DNA of 64,000 bases from Histomonas meleagridis. Taxonomy: Eukaryota; Parabasalia; Tritrichomonadida; Dientamoebidae. Both the position numbers and the translations under genes were made by a program. Under the pieces are notes generated by a model. It worked only from the letters and a program-made list of their open reading frames with translations, made no database searches and had not been told where the DNA came from. Below, in pieces: positions 51,401-60,725 of this stretch. Every line of letters starts with the position of its first letter. The first letter of the stretch is position 1. Location: assembly GCA_020186115.1 (NCBI GenBank), contig WSYJ01000157.1:868001-932000 (forward strand). The letters run 5' to 3'.

Positions 51401-53747
51401 ATGGTACATAACATCTTAAAACAGAATTTATTACTTTCATATGATCATTAAATTCAGTTGCAATACTTGGTAATAATGCAATAGTTTCCATATATTTAAA
51501 CTTTTCAATATATGATAAAATTGATCGACGATTTAATTGGAATATTTCAATGTTCATTTTTAAGAATTTTAAGATTAAATTTATCCAATTCGGATCATTT
51601 ATATGAATTAATGATTGATGAAATAACTTTATCATTAAAGGAAACAAATTATCAAATGGAGTTTGTTCCATTTCAGATAAATTAAATGAAAATGAATCCA
51701 ATAATAAACCTCTTTTAATTAAATCGAGTGAAAATGATTGAATATTTATATCGAATAAAAAATGAAATAAAATTTCAACAAATGATTTAACACAAAAGAA
51801 TAAACATCGAGTTTTATCATCACGTAAAACTAATTCAACAAAATTAAACATTTGTATACTTGATTGACATACAAAATGTAAAAAACTTGAATTAATTTCA
51901 TCAATCATCAAGTTTAATTCTAATGATTGTAATTTTAATTGATAATCAACACATATGATATTAATTTTATCAGATGATATTGCTGATATAAATGAATTTG
52001 GATCAGCTTTAAATAAAACAGATAAAAACTTTACTGATTCATCAATCATTTGAGGTGTAGAATTAGAAAAAATTCTACAAATTGCTGTGAAAACATTCGA
52101 CGCATTTTGTGGTGATTTAATATAAATTTGTTCAAATAATTGATAAATAGTTTTCCTTAAAAGACATATAAAGTTTAAATAACTATCAATTGTTTTTGTT
52201 GTCCACATATTATATTGTGGAAAAAATGCTAAACTATTAACTAATGAGTTATAACCATTAGTTAATGTTAATGAATTTGCAACCATATTAATATCAATAG
52301 AAAGTAAAAATTGTAATAAAAAATATAAAATTGATGATGAAATTAACTCAGGAATTGATGTCAATTTAATGGAATTATAATTTGGACTTAAATAATTCTT
52401 GGAAAAATTTAATATAATATCTATAAATGTCTCTAAAAACTTTTCAGAATATGGATGAATCGAAAAGCCTTGAAAGATTTTCATAAGTAAATTAAGATTT
52501 TCAACGTTTGTGATCATTTCATCAAGAATATCAAAATCATATTGTGATAATTGTGATGGATCTTTATTAAATGTAATACTTTCGGAGACTTCTAATGGAA
52601 ATTTAAATGCAGATATTGTTAAAAATTCAAATTTTTCAATATCAATTTTTTCTAGTGAATTTATAAATTCATTTGATGTTATTTCTAATTCATTTTTATT
52701 AAAATCATTACTAACTTCAAACGAAACATATGGAAATCGATCAATTGTCCATATTAAAAAGAAACATGTAAAATGAAACATTTGATGGTTCCATACAACC
52801 TTGGAAAAATCACATCCTAAAGATGCATAATATTCTAAAAATTGTAAAAATGAACACCCAACTTCAAAAACTTTTTGTATCGGTTTTGATCGATGGGGGT
52901 CCCCAAAAATAAAGCTCAGTAAATTGAATCCAACGAAAAGTATTGAATTTAACGTTGTGTTTGAAATTTTTATGGCAAATTCTTGATCGAGCTTAAGGAA
53001 AACCAAAGGCGCATGACAACACTGATCAAGAAGAGATTCATCAAACAGATCTGAATTACTTATATATTTCATTGCCCAAAATTCATAATATTCGGCAAAA
53101 AAATTAAAAATTGGTAAAAATTCATCTTTTGAACATGGTGAGTCCATAGAAAAGGAAATTAAAACATTAAAAAAGTTTGAGTAAAAGTCAATGTATTCTT
53201 TTTGTGGTAAATCTTCATTAAGAGATAAATATTTTTGAAATTGATCAAATAATGGTTTTGATAGTTGAATTACTTCTTCAAAAGAAGTCGGAATTTTTGA
53301 AAATAATTGAAAAAGAGATATGAGATTTTCATGTGTTACAATTGAATCTGTTTTGTCTTTTGCATGTTTGGGAAAAAGAAATTTGATTTTATTAATAAAA
53401 CGAATTAAATACTGGAATAAAACTGGTAATAATGTTGGAATAAAGTTTTCATAGTTAGGAATGGTTAACATGTTTGAATTTAAATAATTTACAATTACTG
53501 GATATTGTTGATATAAAGGTATGTCTAACTGAAATAACGTTGTGAAATACTCCTCTTCCGTTTTGTTTCCAATTCCTGTTAATTCTTGTTTTGTATAATT
53601 ATGTTCTGGTAACGATATTAATAATTGGAACACTTCTGGACACAGCGAAAACTGTCCATCTTTCTTTGGTAAAGGTGCGGTAAAAAATTTGATCCATTCT
53701 CTTATTACTGGATTATTGACTTGTCTATTTCGAAAAAATTTAAACAT
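45411..53747 (-). CDS. Giant BEACH-WD40 protein
   Basis: A 2778-residue protein of the BEACH family (LYST/neurobeachin/LvsA-like), which acts in vesicle traffic, lysosome size and membrane scaffolding. Most of the N-terminal 2000 residues are helical armadillo-like. A concanavalin/LamG-like insert sits at about 965-1130 (IHFDGRLSGIYVPEIP ... HQWYNIVLTVDNNIILFYING). The PH-BEACH module is at about 2045-2150 (QLITIHGQIDGTFFLYNTEI). The BEACH domain is at about 2160-2400 with RWQIGEISNYEYLIYLNLLS, YPIFPWILSNY, LSKPIGAL, YSTSSYIVHYLMRLEPFT, DVILPPWSKDADDFI and LNEWIDLIFG. C-terminal WD40 repeats run to the stop. An acidic EEEEEEENIKDEE stretch precedes the PH domain. The start ATG at 53747 is the first in frame. 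Confidence 0.95.
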   Translation of the reverse strand: MFKFFRNRQVNNPVIREWIKFFTAPLPKKDGQFSLCPEVFQLLISLPEHNYTKQELTGIGNKTEEEYFTTLFQLDIPLYQQYPVIVNYLNSNMLTIPNYENFIPTLLPVLFQYLIRFINKIKFLFPKHAKDKTDSIVTHENLISLFQLFSKIPTSFEEVIQLSKPLFDQFQKYLSLNEDLPQKEYIDFYSNFFNVLISFSMDSPCSKDEFLPIFNFFAEYYEFWAMKYISNSDLFDESLLDQCCHAPLVFLKLDQEFAIKISNTTLNSILFVGFNLLSFIFGDPHRSKPIQKVFEVGCSFLQFLEYYASLGCDFSKVVWNHQMFHFTCFFLIWTIDRFPYVSFEVSNDFNKNELEITSNEFINSLEKIDIEKFEFLTISAFKFPLEVSESITFNKDPSQLSQYDFDILDEMITNVENLNLLMKIFQGFSIHPYSEKFLETFIDIILNFSKNYLSPNYNSIKLTSIPELISSSILYFLLQFLLSIDINMVANSLTLTNGYNSLVNSLAFFPQYNMWTTKTIDSYLNFICLLRKTIYQLFEQIYIKSPQNASNVFTAICRIFSNSTPQMIDESVKFLSVLFKADPNSFISAISSDKINIICVDYQLKLQSLELNLMIDEINSSFLHFVCQSSIQMFNFVELVLRDDKTRCLFFCVKSFVEILFHFLFDINIQSFSLDLIKRGLLLDSFSFNLSEMEQTPFDNLFPLMIKLFHQSLIHINDPNWINLILKFLKMNIEIFQLNRRSILSYIEKFKYMETIALLPSIATEFNDHMKVINSVLRCYVPLTEGNNQMRKRVTKFPMIELQKYIQGLPFGEETINILLRLLFEQPISLSNCPNTAEIHNQRILPFLHGMTKHLKEHQQIFHYINQICISSVTNKLQVFRSKMPICIIKYFESFPCYNDCNENEQKSIICLLSLFSTVSSFIFHWKTFFECIHSMNIIDNKYRPWWNSFLISSFTNMLTSNTYENPSSFIHFDGRLSGIYVPEIPSSLIYNKFSFMIRFELGAVWGFPNTKPYLFSLITTSNQRFELFFEDKNLVIEYQSNEKDQIITYKINHVFVPHQWYNIVLTVDNNIILFYINGVLTQQFICKKTIKFNQAINIVIGNVSKSKKNFFDSPLIFNMSCVYLFNIALNNSTIISLSHLPNDFIYSFSSSTTSLYKALPQECIQLFNDSLNSHLLFCYNARMTIDNFCANLAQNSIGKATVKGQIIPFSTTFSDVVANVGGLKTFFPLFKQVNLSILKEENDYSSNFFESLLGLFSLFCHGNDILQANFDQFDGFKCLASLFLEISPKTFSYKIINHLLNLYLELNCDDYKLNMINDIWMNFELWHHVPIDIQIYVIKTDNEQIFREDPHLIISTISIKSILLLLFNEKNVEIRKVLWEFIISLAKFNFNFTDMQSLYEFSFLSSDTKSQTNNESILDDESHSVDKLHLNVELHLEILENMYILMSEKVHNFHKIVEKYGYYDEFITLFTSKHEEIRLFGLKFLVLIYDFESKGILIKPKRNLSDTFLTIIGTFNHQNLTQKMWDKSLELFFSNNPFIMDHIFPFISYLSNFYDTVLIKHFLIALNRILDDNMETCNSISSVNSWYYWLFHLMLQSNRPEILFNNKDELKSVINIFAKISITIIKNGNRNGFSELLTYFQYIKIQRHFDITKFVQEILCEILENLNNNINESILSIVMSEVFCYLFYIPNVEPFYYNLELLSLHDNHVNNSLTKISYINNSLYLKEGNYNFRIPDNYKFNFSVRITSDSKWLDIKIAYSLINLINSTFSLKEQEAKRNFDLSFPFFDKQLKYYEAYSLIIYYIIRNDPEQFDDIYDIFMKRYKNRSLYNQFELSFFALAFYQILKPNNYQRFNDFIETFKNYFDKIIPSNTQKFNIFSKQLIQAEFYELTREFTLNFFNLLKEKSELMKNISIDRLNRLQLNEISNKIKNIIDISTFSIKFQQEHQTFLSELQNKMITCKKAYKHISRDLLSNGGPWCISNKIEHWKLWSIYDNKYRRMFLKPNNKFDDHKIASDRRDHIIIKKIDIKEPKIEEEEEEENIKDEEIQKSSQECIFSTQCQLITIHGQIDGTFFLYNTEIFFSGNESHYVQFPLSTIKMILHRAYLHFNYGLEFFLIKQKSYFFYFCNNGIREKILQKINNLNYPYLKQGIKLWNSKDYINQFTKRWQIGEISNYEYLIYLNLLSGRSFNDLSQYPIFPWILSNYTSETIDLNDPNNYRDLSKPIGALNIERLNKLKRDYELCPESPEKCLYRLHYSTSSYIVHYLMRLEPFTSLHIGMHDEKFDKPNRTFWSIAKSYDAVTSLNNDFREIIPEFFTLPDFLINKNQFDLGIHEDLNIQIGDVILPPWSKDADDFISIHRKALESQYVSEHLNEWIDLIFGYAQNGENAIKCNNTFHAYCYESSLMKYNAYNNPDLTFDIQIHASNFGIIPKQLFNVVHPKRTYVPIPSLITSFSSLNILLTLQNPIFYLSFAESHLFMISNEMKFYSFPLPKEFKSIEFQPFITQHGTFESYLLSENNYINTMKSFSFFNDPLRIILSSQWDNTFHIFKIDLKNGLTHLYSQSQNYSLLTSVCNAGGNYLLTSWRDSSLSLWNISSFDNKLQPLYRISPHLTSIVDIDANSNLQIIVSIDKNKQLVLSSLLTGRYIRSIKIDVDEQIIQYVMLFDLGYIVVVSQKQTTGVETTFKLFNVNTMYLREIKINKLLEKYCKVEIDNGCIGIGAIFENGYFVYIDLPSLKIIDEINLDKKILDIIFLQQYETFLLSDNEGNLMYINLGHD

Positions 53748-53763
53748 GTTTCTTGCCTATACT

Positions 53764-53804
53764 GTCACTTTTATGTATCGAAACTACCCATAAAAAACGG
53801 TTTT
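53764..53804 (-). promoter_or_regulatory. Start-proximal motifs of the BEACH gene
   Basis: GTCACTTTT (53764-53772) and AAACGGTTTT (53795-53804) on the plus strand, 17-57 bases before the ATG at 53747. Confidence 0.45.
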
Positions 53805-54869
53805 GAATAGTTTTTTTTTCACAATTTTTGAATTTCAAATGAGAAACATAATTTTGCTAGGCAAATTTTTTTAATTCAAAACAAAACTAAGTTTTACTTC
53901 ATTACTTACAGTAATATTGCATTTTAAAATACGGAACATATTTCAATTGGTAAGAAGATTTTTCTTCAAGTCAAAATTTTTGACTCAGGGTACTTAGTAG
54001 AGAACTAGTAGAGAATTCTCTAAACGGTCGTTTGACACCAAATAGAATAAAATTATCTCGTTGTTCTCATTATTTTAATCCTTAAAAATATATAATAAAG
54101 ATTAATAATAACAGTAAATAATATTTTTATATCTTTATAAGACAAAAACTTTTATTTAAAGATTTGACACTTAAAAATAAAACAAATATATCTTCATATA
54201 AAATTGGTTTACGCATGTGATTTTAGGTGTTTTATAATATATTTCATTATATATATTATTTTTGATATTAAAAATAATCTAATTTTTATTAGAGAATTAT
54301 TGACTTTCTAGTTAAAATTGATAAGTCAGATAATGAAATAAGATATCGAAAATCTGTCTACTAGGAAATTAGTTTTTTTCATGGCATTTCTATAAATATG
54401 TTTATTTATTCAATATCTGAAAAAAAAAGACCTGTACCCAATCAAAAAATTTTTTTGTGATTTCTGAGACAGGGTCGACTTTTTCACTAAAATTTATACG
54501 TTAAAGGATCACTTCAACTTCACCTAATATTCAATTTGTCAGTTATAAACTCAACATAAAATGTAAATATCTTTATCAATATCGAATAAATATGCCATAC
54601 ATTCATATACAATAGGACCCGTTCTCTAAAAACGCAGATAAACTGGTGCGCCTAACTTACAGTGCTAATGTAAGATGTCAAGACGATAGGGAAATTTACT
54701 AGCAATTTAATAACAAACGATTGTTTTTCTATTCAAAAATTGAATCGCTAGACACTTTTTGAGTTTGATCACATTGGATTCCAATGATTGATTTTGAAAG
54801 TGTTTAATAATTCTTTACAATAAAAAATTCTTATTTAAACAAGATTTAATTTTCTAATTTCTAGATCAT
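53805..54869. other. Intergenic, no gene seen
   Basis: AT-rich. TAGTAGAGAACTAGTAGAGAATTCTC (two parts, 53996-54021) is a short direct repeat of TAGTAGAGAA. A less AT-rich patch at about 54618-54700 has no coding signature I recognise. GAGACAGGGT at about 54468 recurs at about 62747. Confidence 0.35.
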
Positions 54870-55060
54870 TACGTTAAGTTATAAAATAAGTGCTGTTTTT
54901 GATAATTTGAATAATTTCCAAATATTTTTATGAAATAGAATAAAATTATTTTTTGAAAAAATATTAATTACAATAAATAAACATCTTTAGCATTAATATC
55001 AATTACGTTTTGTTCAATATATAATTTAACTATTTCTGGATACCATTTTGAAATGCTTTT
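54870..55060 (-). repeat. Ankyrin-unit relic
   Basis: Minus-strand ankyrin consensus fragments flank a spacer lengthened to about 89 bp. No start codon and several frame breaks; an old relic of the family. Confidence 0.6.
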
Positions 55061-55444
55061 TTTTAAATAATTTAACTTAATTTTAAATATAATTTTATAA
55101 CATCAAATTATTGTAGAAATCAAGCTTACAATCTTATCATTAATCCAGTAATTAAACAATTTTTGTTATGAAACAGAATAAATATCGTGAAAATTTATTG
55201 ATATTGGATTTTTTTATGGAAATATTGGAAAATAAAGAAATTATCTGATGCAATTGATGCAGATATCTATTAATAAAAAAGTGTTATTAATTTCTTCTTT
55301 TTCAAGAAATGAAAGAATTTCATAGTTATTGCAATATGCAGAAGATACATCGCTCCCTAAAAGTTACCAAATATAATTAATGTTTTGATTAAAACAACAA
55401 AAATTTAATGATATTTACTTTTATTCAAATAAAAAAAATTTTTT
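55061..55444. other. 3' flank of the cyclase-like gene
   Basis: AT-rich. Short T-A-rich pieces near 55295-55320 (TTCTTTTTCAAGAAATGAAAG) may be a last trace of ankyrin sequence. No gene is supported. Confidence 0.35.
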
Positions 55445-58400
55445 TTAACTATTTCTTGTTAATTTCAAATCCAATAAATAAACTCCTTTACCATCAATTT
55501 GAAGTCTTGATGAATTTTTTGTCAAATTTTGTGGAAGTAATTCGAAAATTTTCTTTGTAATTATCAAATTACCTTCGTCAACACTATGTAAAGCGTTTAA
55601 CGCGAAGTGAACGTAAGATGAATAAACGAAGAATCCTATTCTATTTGTACTTACTGCTGATACTACATTTTTATTCATCACAATGCAACATTTAATTTGA
55701 TATCCATTATTAATTGCGAAATCATAAATATCGAAAACGAATCTTATACATTCAATTGTTGCATTATAATAATTCGAAGTTTGATTTGAAAGATTATTAC
55801 TTAATAAGAATGTATTTCCTACAGGACTTAAATTCACCAAATCTTTTTCTTTTTGATTACATAATAATTCGATTTGATTATTAAAACGTTCGAAATATTG
55901 TATCGATTCATAAGATGAATGATTTAAACAATAATCCGAAAAATTACATAAATCAATTGTAATAATGAATGAGAAATCGGATGAAATTTTTGTTCTTTTA
56001 TCAGATGTAAAGATATATTTCAGTTTCTCAGGAACAGAAGCAATTTTTATTGTTTTAATTCGTTGTTCTAATTCTTGAATTTGTTGTGTTTCAATTGTAT
56101 TATTATTTTCTTCCGAAAGAATTAATATTAAAGATACTTTATCATTAGGTACATATATTGATGTTAATTTAGTTTCAATGATTTTATTTGTAGAATTTAT
56201 TCGAATTTGGGTTAAAAATGAAATTTTTTGTGGAGTTTGATGTGTAACTTGTTTTTTAAGTTCAGTAAGGATTTCATTATCTTCAAATGTTATATAAAGA
56301 TTAATATGTGTTTGTTCTGGTATATTATCATCTTCTAATTGTATTAATTTCATTGCATTTGTATTAATTTTTATTAAATTAAAGTTTTGATCTAATTCAA
56401 ATATCGATTCAGGTATTTCAGATTCAACTTTGGAATATGAATTTATAATATTTTGATTTTGTGCTACTTTACCTTCACTAACACCAGAATATAATTTCAT
56501 TACGTTTGGTAAATCTTTATAATAATCAGGTTCAATCATTGATAATGTACCTAAAAGTGTTTGAAATGCATGTAATATATGATAATATACATTAAATATT
56601 AATGTAATTATTACTATACCGACTACAAAGAATAAAATACCTCCAAGAAATATAACAAAATTAAAACTATAGATAGAATCATTATATAATTGTTTCAAAT
56701 CAGCTTGAATTTCAGGCATTAAATTTGCTGGTAAATATGAACCTAATATCGAAATACCTAAATCTAAATCATCATCAAATGTAGCAGGATCATAATTAGG
56801 TTGTAATCCAATATAATCTCGATATTTAACTAATATATTTTTAGCAATTTGTAATAAGACAAATTTAGGTAACTTATAAAAGTTATCTAAATCAAATTTC
56901 CCATCCCATTCTAATACTTTATCCATCATTTCAATATTAGAAAAGAATAATCCAATATGATAACCATTCCAATCATTATATAAGAATTTCTCAATTAAAT
57001 TAGATAAGTTTAATGCCATTAATGTGTCACGTATAGAATCTTTAGTATCTTCATATATTAAAACTTTATCAGATAAATTAGCTCTAAGTAAAAAATTAGA
57101 TACATAAAATAATGTTTCAAATGAATTAGAAACAGATACATATAATATAGAACTTGTAGGTGATGAACTACTATTTCGAATATACATAGAAAAGAATGAT
57201 GAAGCAATTATTGATAATATTAATAATAAAATTACGAATATAATTAATTGCGTTATTGGAATTCCATTAATTGTACTTCGTGATGATGCCATATTAATAA
57301 ATAAATAATGATATTTAAATTCATCTTTTTGTAATTGTTCTTCTGTATCATTTGATGATTTGTTTTGACTATGAATTACTTTTTGTATTGCTACACGTGG
57401 TATAGAATTAAGTGTTTTAATTATAAATGTCCAATGTTCTTTAATATTAAGGATAAATTTAATTAATGGTATAATACATATTATCATTACTACTAAACAT
57501 ACTGATGATGTAATCATATGCATTGAAAATAATTCACCAAATAATGAAATTGCATCAGCAGTAAATTCTTCAACTGTTTTATAGATAGGTTCTTGTAAAT
57601 TATTATAACTATTTTCAAAAATCGTTAAAAATGTCGAATTAATTGCTTCCGCTGATGTTATATTATGATATAAAAGTCCATTAAAATAATTAAGTGATTC
57701 TATGATTGTTGATTGGATTGTATCATTAAGTACTTGTAAAGGAATTCGGAAACTTGAAAGAAATTCATTATTAATTAAACCTACGGCTTCATTTGTAATA
57801 GAATTTTGGAAATAATGGACATAAGAATCAATACTTGTTAAAAACGCATTAATTAAAAATGTATCATCTGCACCTAAATCAATTATAGGATAATTATTCT
57901 TTTGAAAGAGTGAATGTGTTGTGAAAAATGCAGTAGTAGAGAAATTAGTAAATACTGAACATAATGAATCAATCGTACTACTATACGTTCCAAGTTTTAT
58001 AGAATTTAAAGTAGCAAAAATGATTGGGAATAAAGCTAAAATATTAAATGCTAAAATAGATATATATATTAATATTAATATTCGATTCATAAATAAATGA
58101 TTTGTACTTTTTGCCATCTCTTGTATATTAGAACGTGAAAAATCAGGGACTTCATTCTCTATATCAAGTGGAGCATTAACATCAGCAGATGACATTATAC
58201 TACTACTATTACTAATAACAGTATTATTCCCTGTTTCTATTTCTGGTATATAAGGATTAATAGATCGAATATCATGTGGTAATAAAGGAAATCGGACAAA
58301 ACCTAATTCTTGTGTACGATCAAAATGATAACCACTATGACGATGTAAATATGCTTCTTTTATTCGCCATTCATGTGCAGATTTAGGATCAAATGCAACT

Positions 58401-59929
58401 TCTTCATAAAAATCAGCAAATTTCTTGGCTAATACATAATTGGTAGGCCACATATAAGTTAATAAACTAAATTTAGAGATACATGAATCAATTGATTTTT
58501 GTAAATTCGTACATATATTATACGTAGAATTAATAGAACAATCTTGAATAGAATTCCAATATATTACAATTAAGTTACGGATTTGTGATATTTCTTCTTC
58601 AACGGATTTTAATGAACTTTTTAATGATTTTGTTAAACTTTGATTACGTCCTTCTTGTATAAATCTAATTTGACTAACAAATAACTTCAAAAATATACTT
58701 TTTAATTTCTTTGTCTTTAAATTCATTAATATCATATTTAACGTTTCTTTTTCATCATAATAAATGACAATAAATTTAATATATTGTATCCATAATTGGA
58801 CATTAGTTGGCCATCGATTAATCGCTAATATAAATGGTTTCCATGATAATACATATGGATGTGCTTGTTGAAATCCAATTCGTGCATATACTAAAAACTC
58901 AGTTGGATTTGAAAATCGTTCATTAAAATCAATTTCATCTTGTGAAAGTGCATCTAATGTTTCTTTAACTCGTTTATATGTACGTTGTTGGAAATAATTT
59001 GATATTATAACACCAACAACTGATAATAATATCGATCCGTAAAAGATAATCGATGTATACATAGATGGAACAAATGCATGAATTAATTGTAATATTAAGC
59101 CAATAGTAAATCCAAAGACAACGCCTGTGAATAAGTTTTGATAGATACTGTCAATGAATGGTTGAAATATATATAAAAATAATAAATATGTGATCATGAT
59201 CAATAATAATACGATAATAAAAATGACAGCTGTAATGCCATTATAAAGCTCAGCTAGACGTGAAAAAAATAATACCATTGATGTGAATATAAAAATAATT
59301 GTATTAACTTGACTACTCCATGTAAATGATTTCCCAATTTCATAAATTGGTTCCGTAGGAATGGTTTTAAGAAAAACTAAGAATAAAAAAACTAAAATTA
59401 TAAGACAAACAACAAATTCAATGGATACTGTGACTTTGTTGATCGTCGAATCTTCTATTAACGCATAAAGAAGTGTGGCTAATAAAGAACTACACCATGT
59501 TATAAGCATTGGTAAAACTAAAACGAAAAATAAAAGAGATAAAAAGGCGATTACTCGACTTAATTTTCCGGAACGATATAAGCCTATATAGTTGGCTATG
59601 GGTTGAAAAGTAAAGAAAACTGTGAAAACAGCAATAATAATGATATTATTGGTGAAATCTTTTTCACTATAAAAATGAGAATAAAATCGATAAAAATATT
59701 GCATAAATCGCATCAAGTTGTTGTTTACATCACTTGTTTGCCATAGTATTTTGCTTCCAACAAGAAGGCAAGGATATGAAGATTGAAGTAAGATTATAAA
59801 TGATTTAAATGCAAATACAGGTGTTGGGAACGTTACGAAATTATTGCAAAGAATGATGACGTTACTTATGCTCTTTAGAAATCGACTAATTAATGATTGA
59901 GGGATGAATTTCTCCTTTTCATGGAACAT
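55445..59929 (-). CDS. Multi-pass membrane protein with PAS and degenerate class III cyclase domain
   Basis: 1494 residues from ATG 59929; the frame is open 11 codons further to a TTG that is unlikely to be used. About eight membrane helices fill the first 330 residues (e.g. IIIIAVFTVFFTF, VVCLIILVFLFLVFL, FGFTIGLILQLIHAF). A cytosolic helical region follows, then four more helices (ILILIYISILAFNILALF ... VIFLGGILFFVVGIVIIT), a PAS-like domain (IFELDQNFNLIKINTNAM) and a C-terminal adenylate/guanylate cyclase fold. The first metal Asp is kept (TIDLCNFSDY), but the second position reads PVGNTFLLS, with Asn for Asp, and the usual VNxAARxxS is YVHFALNALHS. So it is probably catalytically dead or a heterodimer partner. 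This architecture is a large family in trichomonads. Confidence 0.85.
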   Translation of the reverse strand: MFHEKEKFIPQSLISRFLKSISNVIILCNNFVTFPTPVFAFKSFIILLQSSYPCLLVGSKILWQTSDVNNNLMRFMQYFYRFYSHFYSEKDFTNNIIIIAVFTVFFTFQPIANYIGLYRSGKLSRVIAFLSLLFFVLVLPMLITWCSSLLATLLYALIEDSTINKVTVSIEFVVCLIILVFLFLVFLKTIPTEPIYEIGKSFTWSSQVNTIIFIFTSMVLFFSRLAELYNGITAVIFIIVLLLIMITYLLFLYIFQPFIDSIYQNLFTGVVFGFTIGLILQLIHAFVPSMYTSIIFYGSILLSVVGVIISNYFQQRTYKRVKETLDALSQDEIDFNERFSNPTEFLVYARIGFQQAHPYVLSWKPFILAINRWPTNVQLWIQYIKFIVIYYDEKETLNMILMNLKTKKLKSIFLKLFVSQIRFIQEGRNQSLTKSLKSSLKSVEEEISQIRNLIVIYWNSIQDCSINSTYNICTNLQKSIDSCISKFSLLTYMWPTNYVLAKKFADFYEEVAFDPKSAHEWRIKEAYLHRHSGYHFDRTQELGFVRFPLLPHDIRSINPYIPEIETGNNTVISNSSSIMSSADVNAPLDIENEVPDFSRSNIQEMAKSTNHLFMNRILILIYISILAFNILALFPIIFATLNSIKLGTYSSTIDSLCSVFTNFSTTAFFTTHSLFQKNNYPIIDLGADDTFLINAFLTSIDSYVHYFQNSITNEAVGLINNEFLSSFRIPLQVLNDTIQSTIIESLNYFNGLLYHNITSAEAINSTFLTIFENSYNNLQEPIYKTVEEFTADAISLFGELFSMHMITSSVCLVVMIICIIPLIKFILNIKEHWTFIIKTLNSIPRVAIQKVIHSQNKSSNDTEEQLQKDEFKYHYLFINMASSRSTINGIPITQLIIFVILLLILSIIASSFFSMYIRNSSSSPTSSILYVSVSNSFETLFYVSNFLLRANLSDKVLIYEDTKDSIRDTLMALNLSNLIEKFLYNDWNGYHIGLFFSNIEMMDKVLEWDGKFDLDNFYKLPKFVLLQIAKNILVKYRDYIGLQPNYDPATFDDDLDLGISILGSYLPANLMPEIQADLKQLYNDSIYSFNFVIFLGGILFFVVGIVIITLIFNVYYHILHAFQTLLGTLSMIEPDYYKDLPNVMKLYSGVSEGKVAQNQNIINSYSKVESEIPESIFELDQNFNLIKINTNAMKLIQLEDDNIPEQTHINLYITFEDNEILTELKKQVTHQTPQKISFLTQIRINSTNKIIETKLTSIYVPNDKVSLILILSEENNNTIETQQIQELEQRIKTIKIASVPEKLKYIFTSDKRTKISSDFSFIITIDLCNFSDYCLNHSSYESIQYFERFNNQIELLCNQKEKDLVNLSPVGNTFLLSNNLSNQTSNYYNATIECIRFVFDIYDFAINNGYQIKCCIVMNKNVVSAVSTNRIGFFVYSSYVHFALNALHSVDEGNLIITKKIFELLPQNLTKNSSRLQIDGKGVYLLDLKLTRNS

Positions 59930-60230
59930 TTTCAAAAAACGTTTTTGCAATGCCCAATTCAATTTTCTGGCAACATATCAAAACTTCGATTTTCAATATG
60001 GGTGATAAGCTTTTGTATAAATCATCGGTTGATTCATATGCTTTACATATGTAATCACTTGAAAGTGATTTTAGCACTATAAAACTGTAACGGAAAACGC
60101 CGTTTGGATTTTTTTGTTTGTTCCGGGCGATATTTTCCCCATTATGACAAAATCAAATGGTTTATGGCATTTATAATGTTGTTAATAAGAATATTTTTTT
60201 TAGAACAGGTTTAATAATTCTATTTATATG
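59930..60230. other. Promoter region of the cyclase-like gene
   Basis: 301 bp between the cyclase start and the 3' end of the E2 gene. AAACGTTTTTG lies 8-18 bases before the ATG and GAAAACGCCGTTTGG at about 60094 is a near-palindrome containing a Myb-like core. No ORF is supported. Confidence 0.4.
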
Positions 60231-60725
60231 TCAACAATAATCATAGGATTGTTCAACAGTCCTTCGAACTTTTCTCATATATTCTTGTTTGTCATTCCTA
60301 AAAGTTTTGGCAGCATCAAGGTTTTCAGGTGATTCACAATTTGGATCTGAAAGCATGGAAATAACTGAAATAAGAATAGATTCTACAGTATGAATTGGAA
60401 GCCATCTTTCGCTCCTATCTTCGTACTCGAAGACATCGTTGCCTGGTGGGTGCAAAATAGAAATACAAACTTCACCTGTTTCTCTGATATTTGGATGATA
60501 CATTGGACAAATAAATCTCATTTTGGGGGGATTGAGTGGATAGTCTTGAGGGAACTCAAGAATTGCAGGGAAAAGACCACCTTCATAAGGTGTTCCTTGA
60601 GGACCAATTAATGTGACCCTCCATTTAAAAATGTCATCATTTACCAATCCAGCCGAGAAACCGGAAGACGGATCCTGTTGAAGAGCTTTGAGTTGCTTTT
60701 GAAGCAAAACAGAGGCTGCAGACAT
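60231..60725 (-). CDS. UBC7: Ubiquitin-conjugating enzyme E2, UBE2G/Ubc7 type
   Basis: A complete 164-residue E2. The HPN motif (77-79) and the active-site Cys87 in GEVCISILH are present. The hallmark of the Ubc7/UBE2G group is the acidic loop after the Cys, HPPGNDVFEYEDRSERWLP (92-110), which lengthens the active-site lid. The flanking IHTVESILISVISML and PNLDAAK-like SPENLDAAKTFRND match UBE2G1/UBE2G2. These E2s build Lys48 chains in ER-associated degradation. There is no transmembrane anchor, so it would need a Cue1-like partner. Confidence 0.95.
   Translation of the reverse strand: MSAASVLLQKQLKALQQDPSSGFSAGLVNDDIFKWRVTLIGPQGTPYEGGLFPAILEFPQDYPLNPPKMRFICPMYHPNIRETGEVCISILHPPGNDVFEYEDRSERWLPIHTVESILISVISMLSDPNCESPENLDAAKTFRNDKQEYMRKVRRTVEQSYDYC

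Noticed and set aside
59930-59962. TTG start for the cyclase-like protein
   Set aside because: An ATG 11 codons downstream gives a sensible N terminus.
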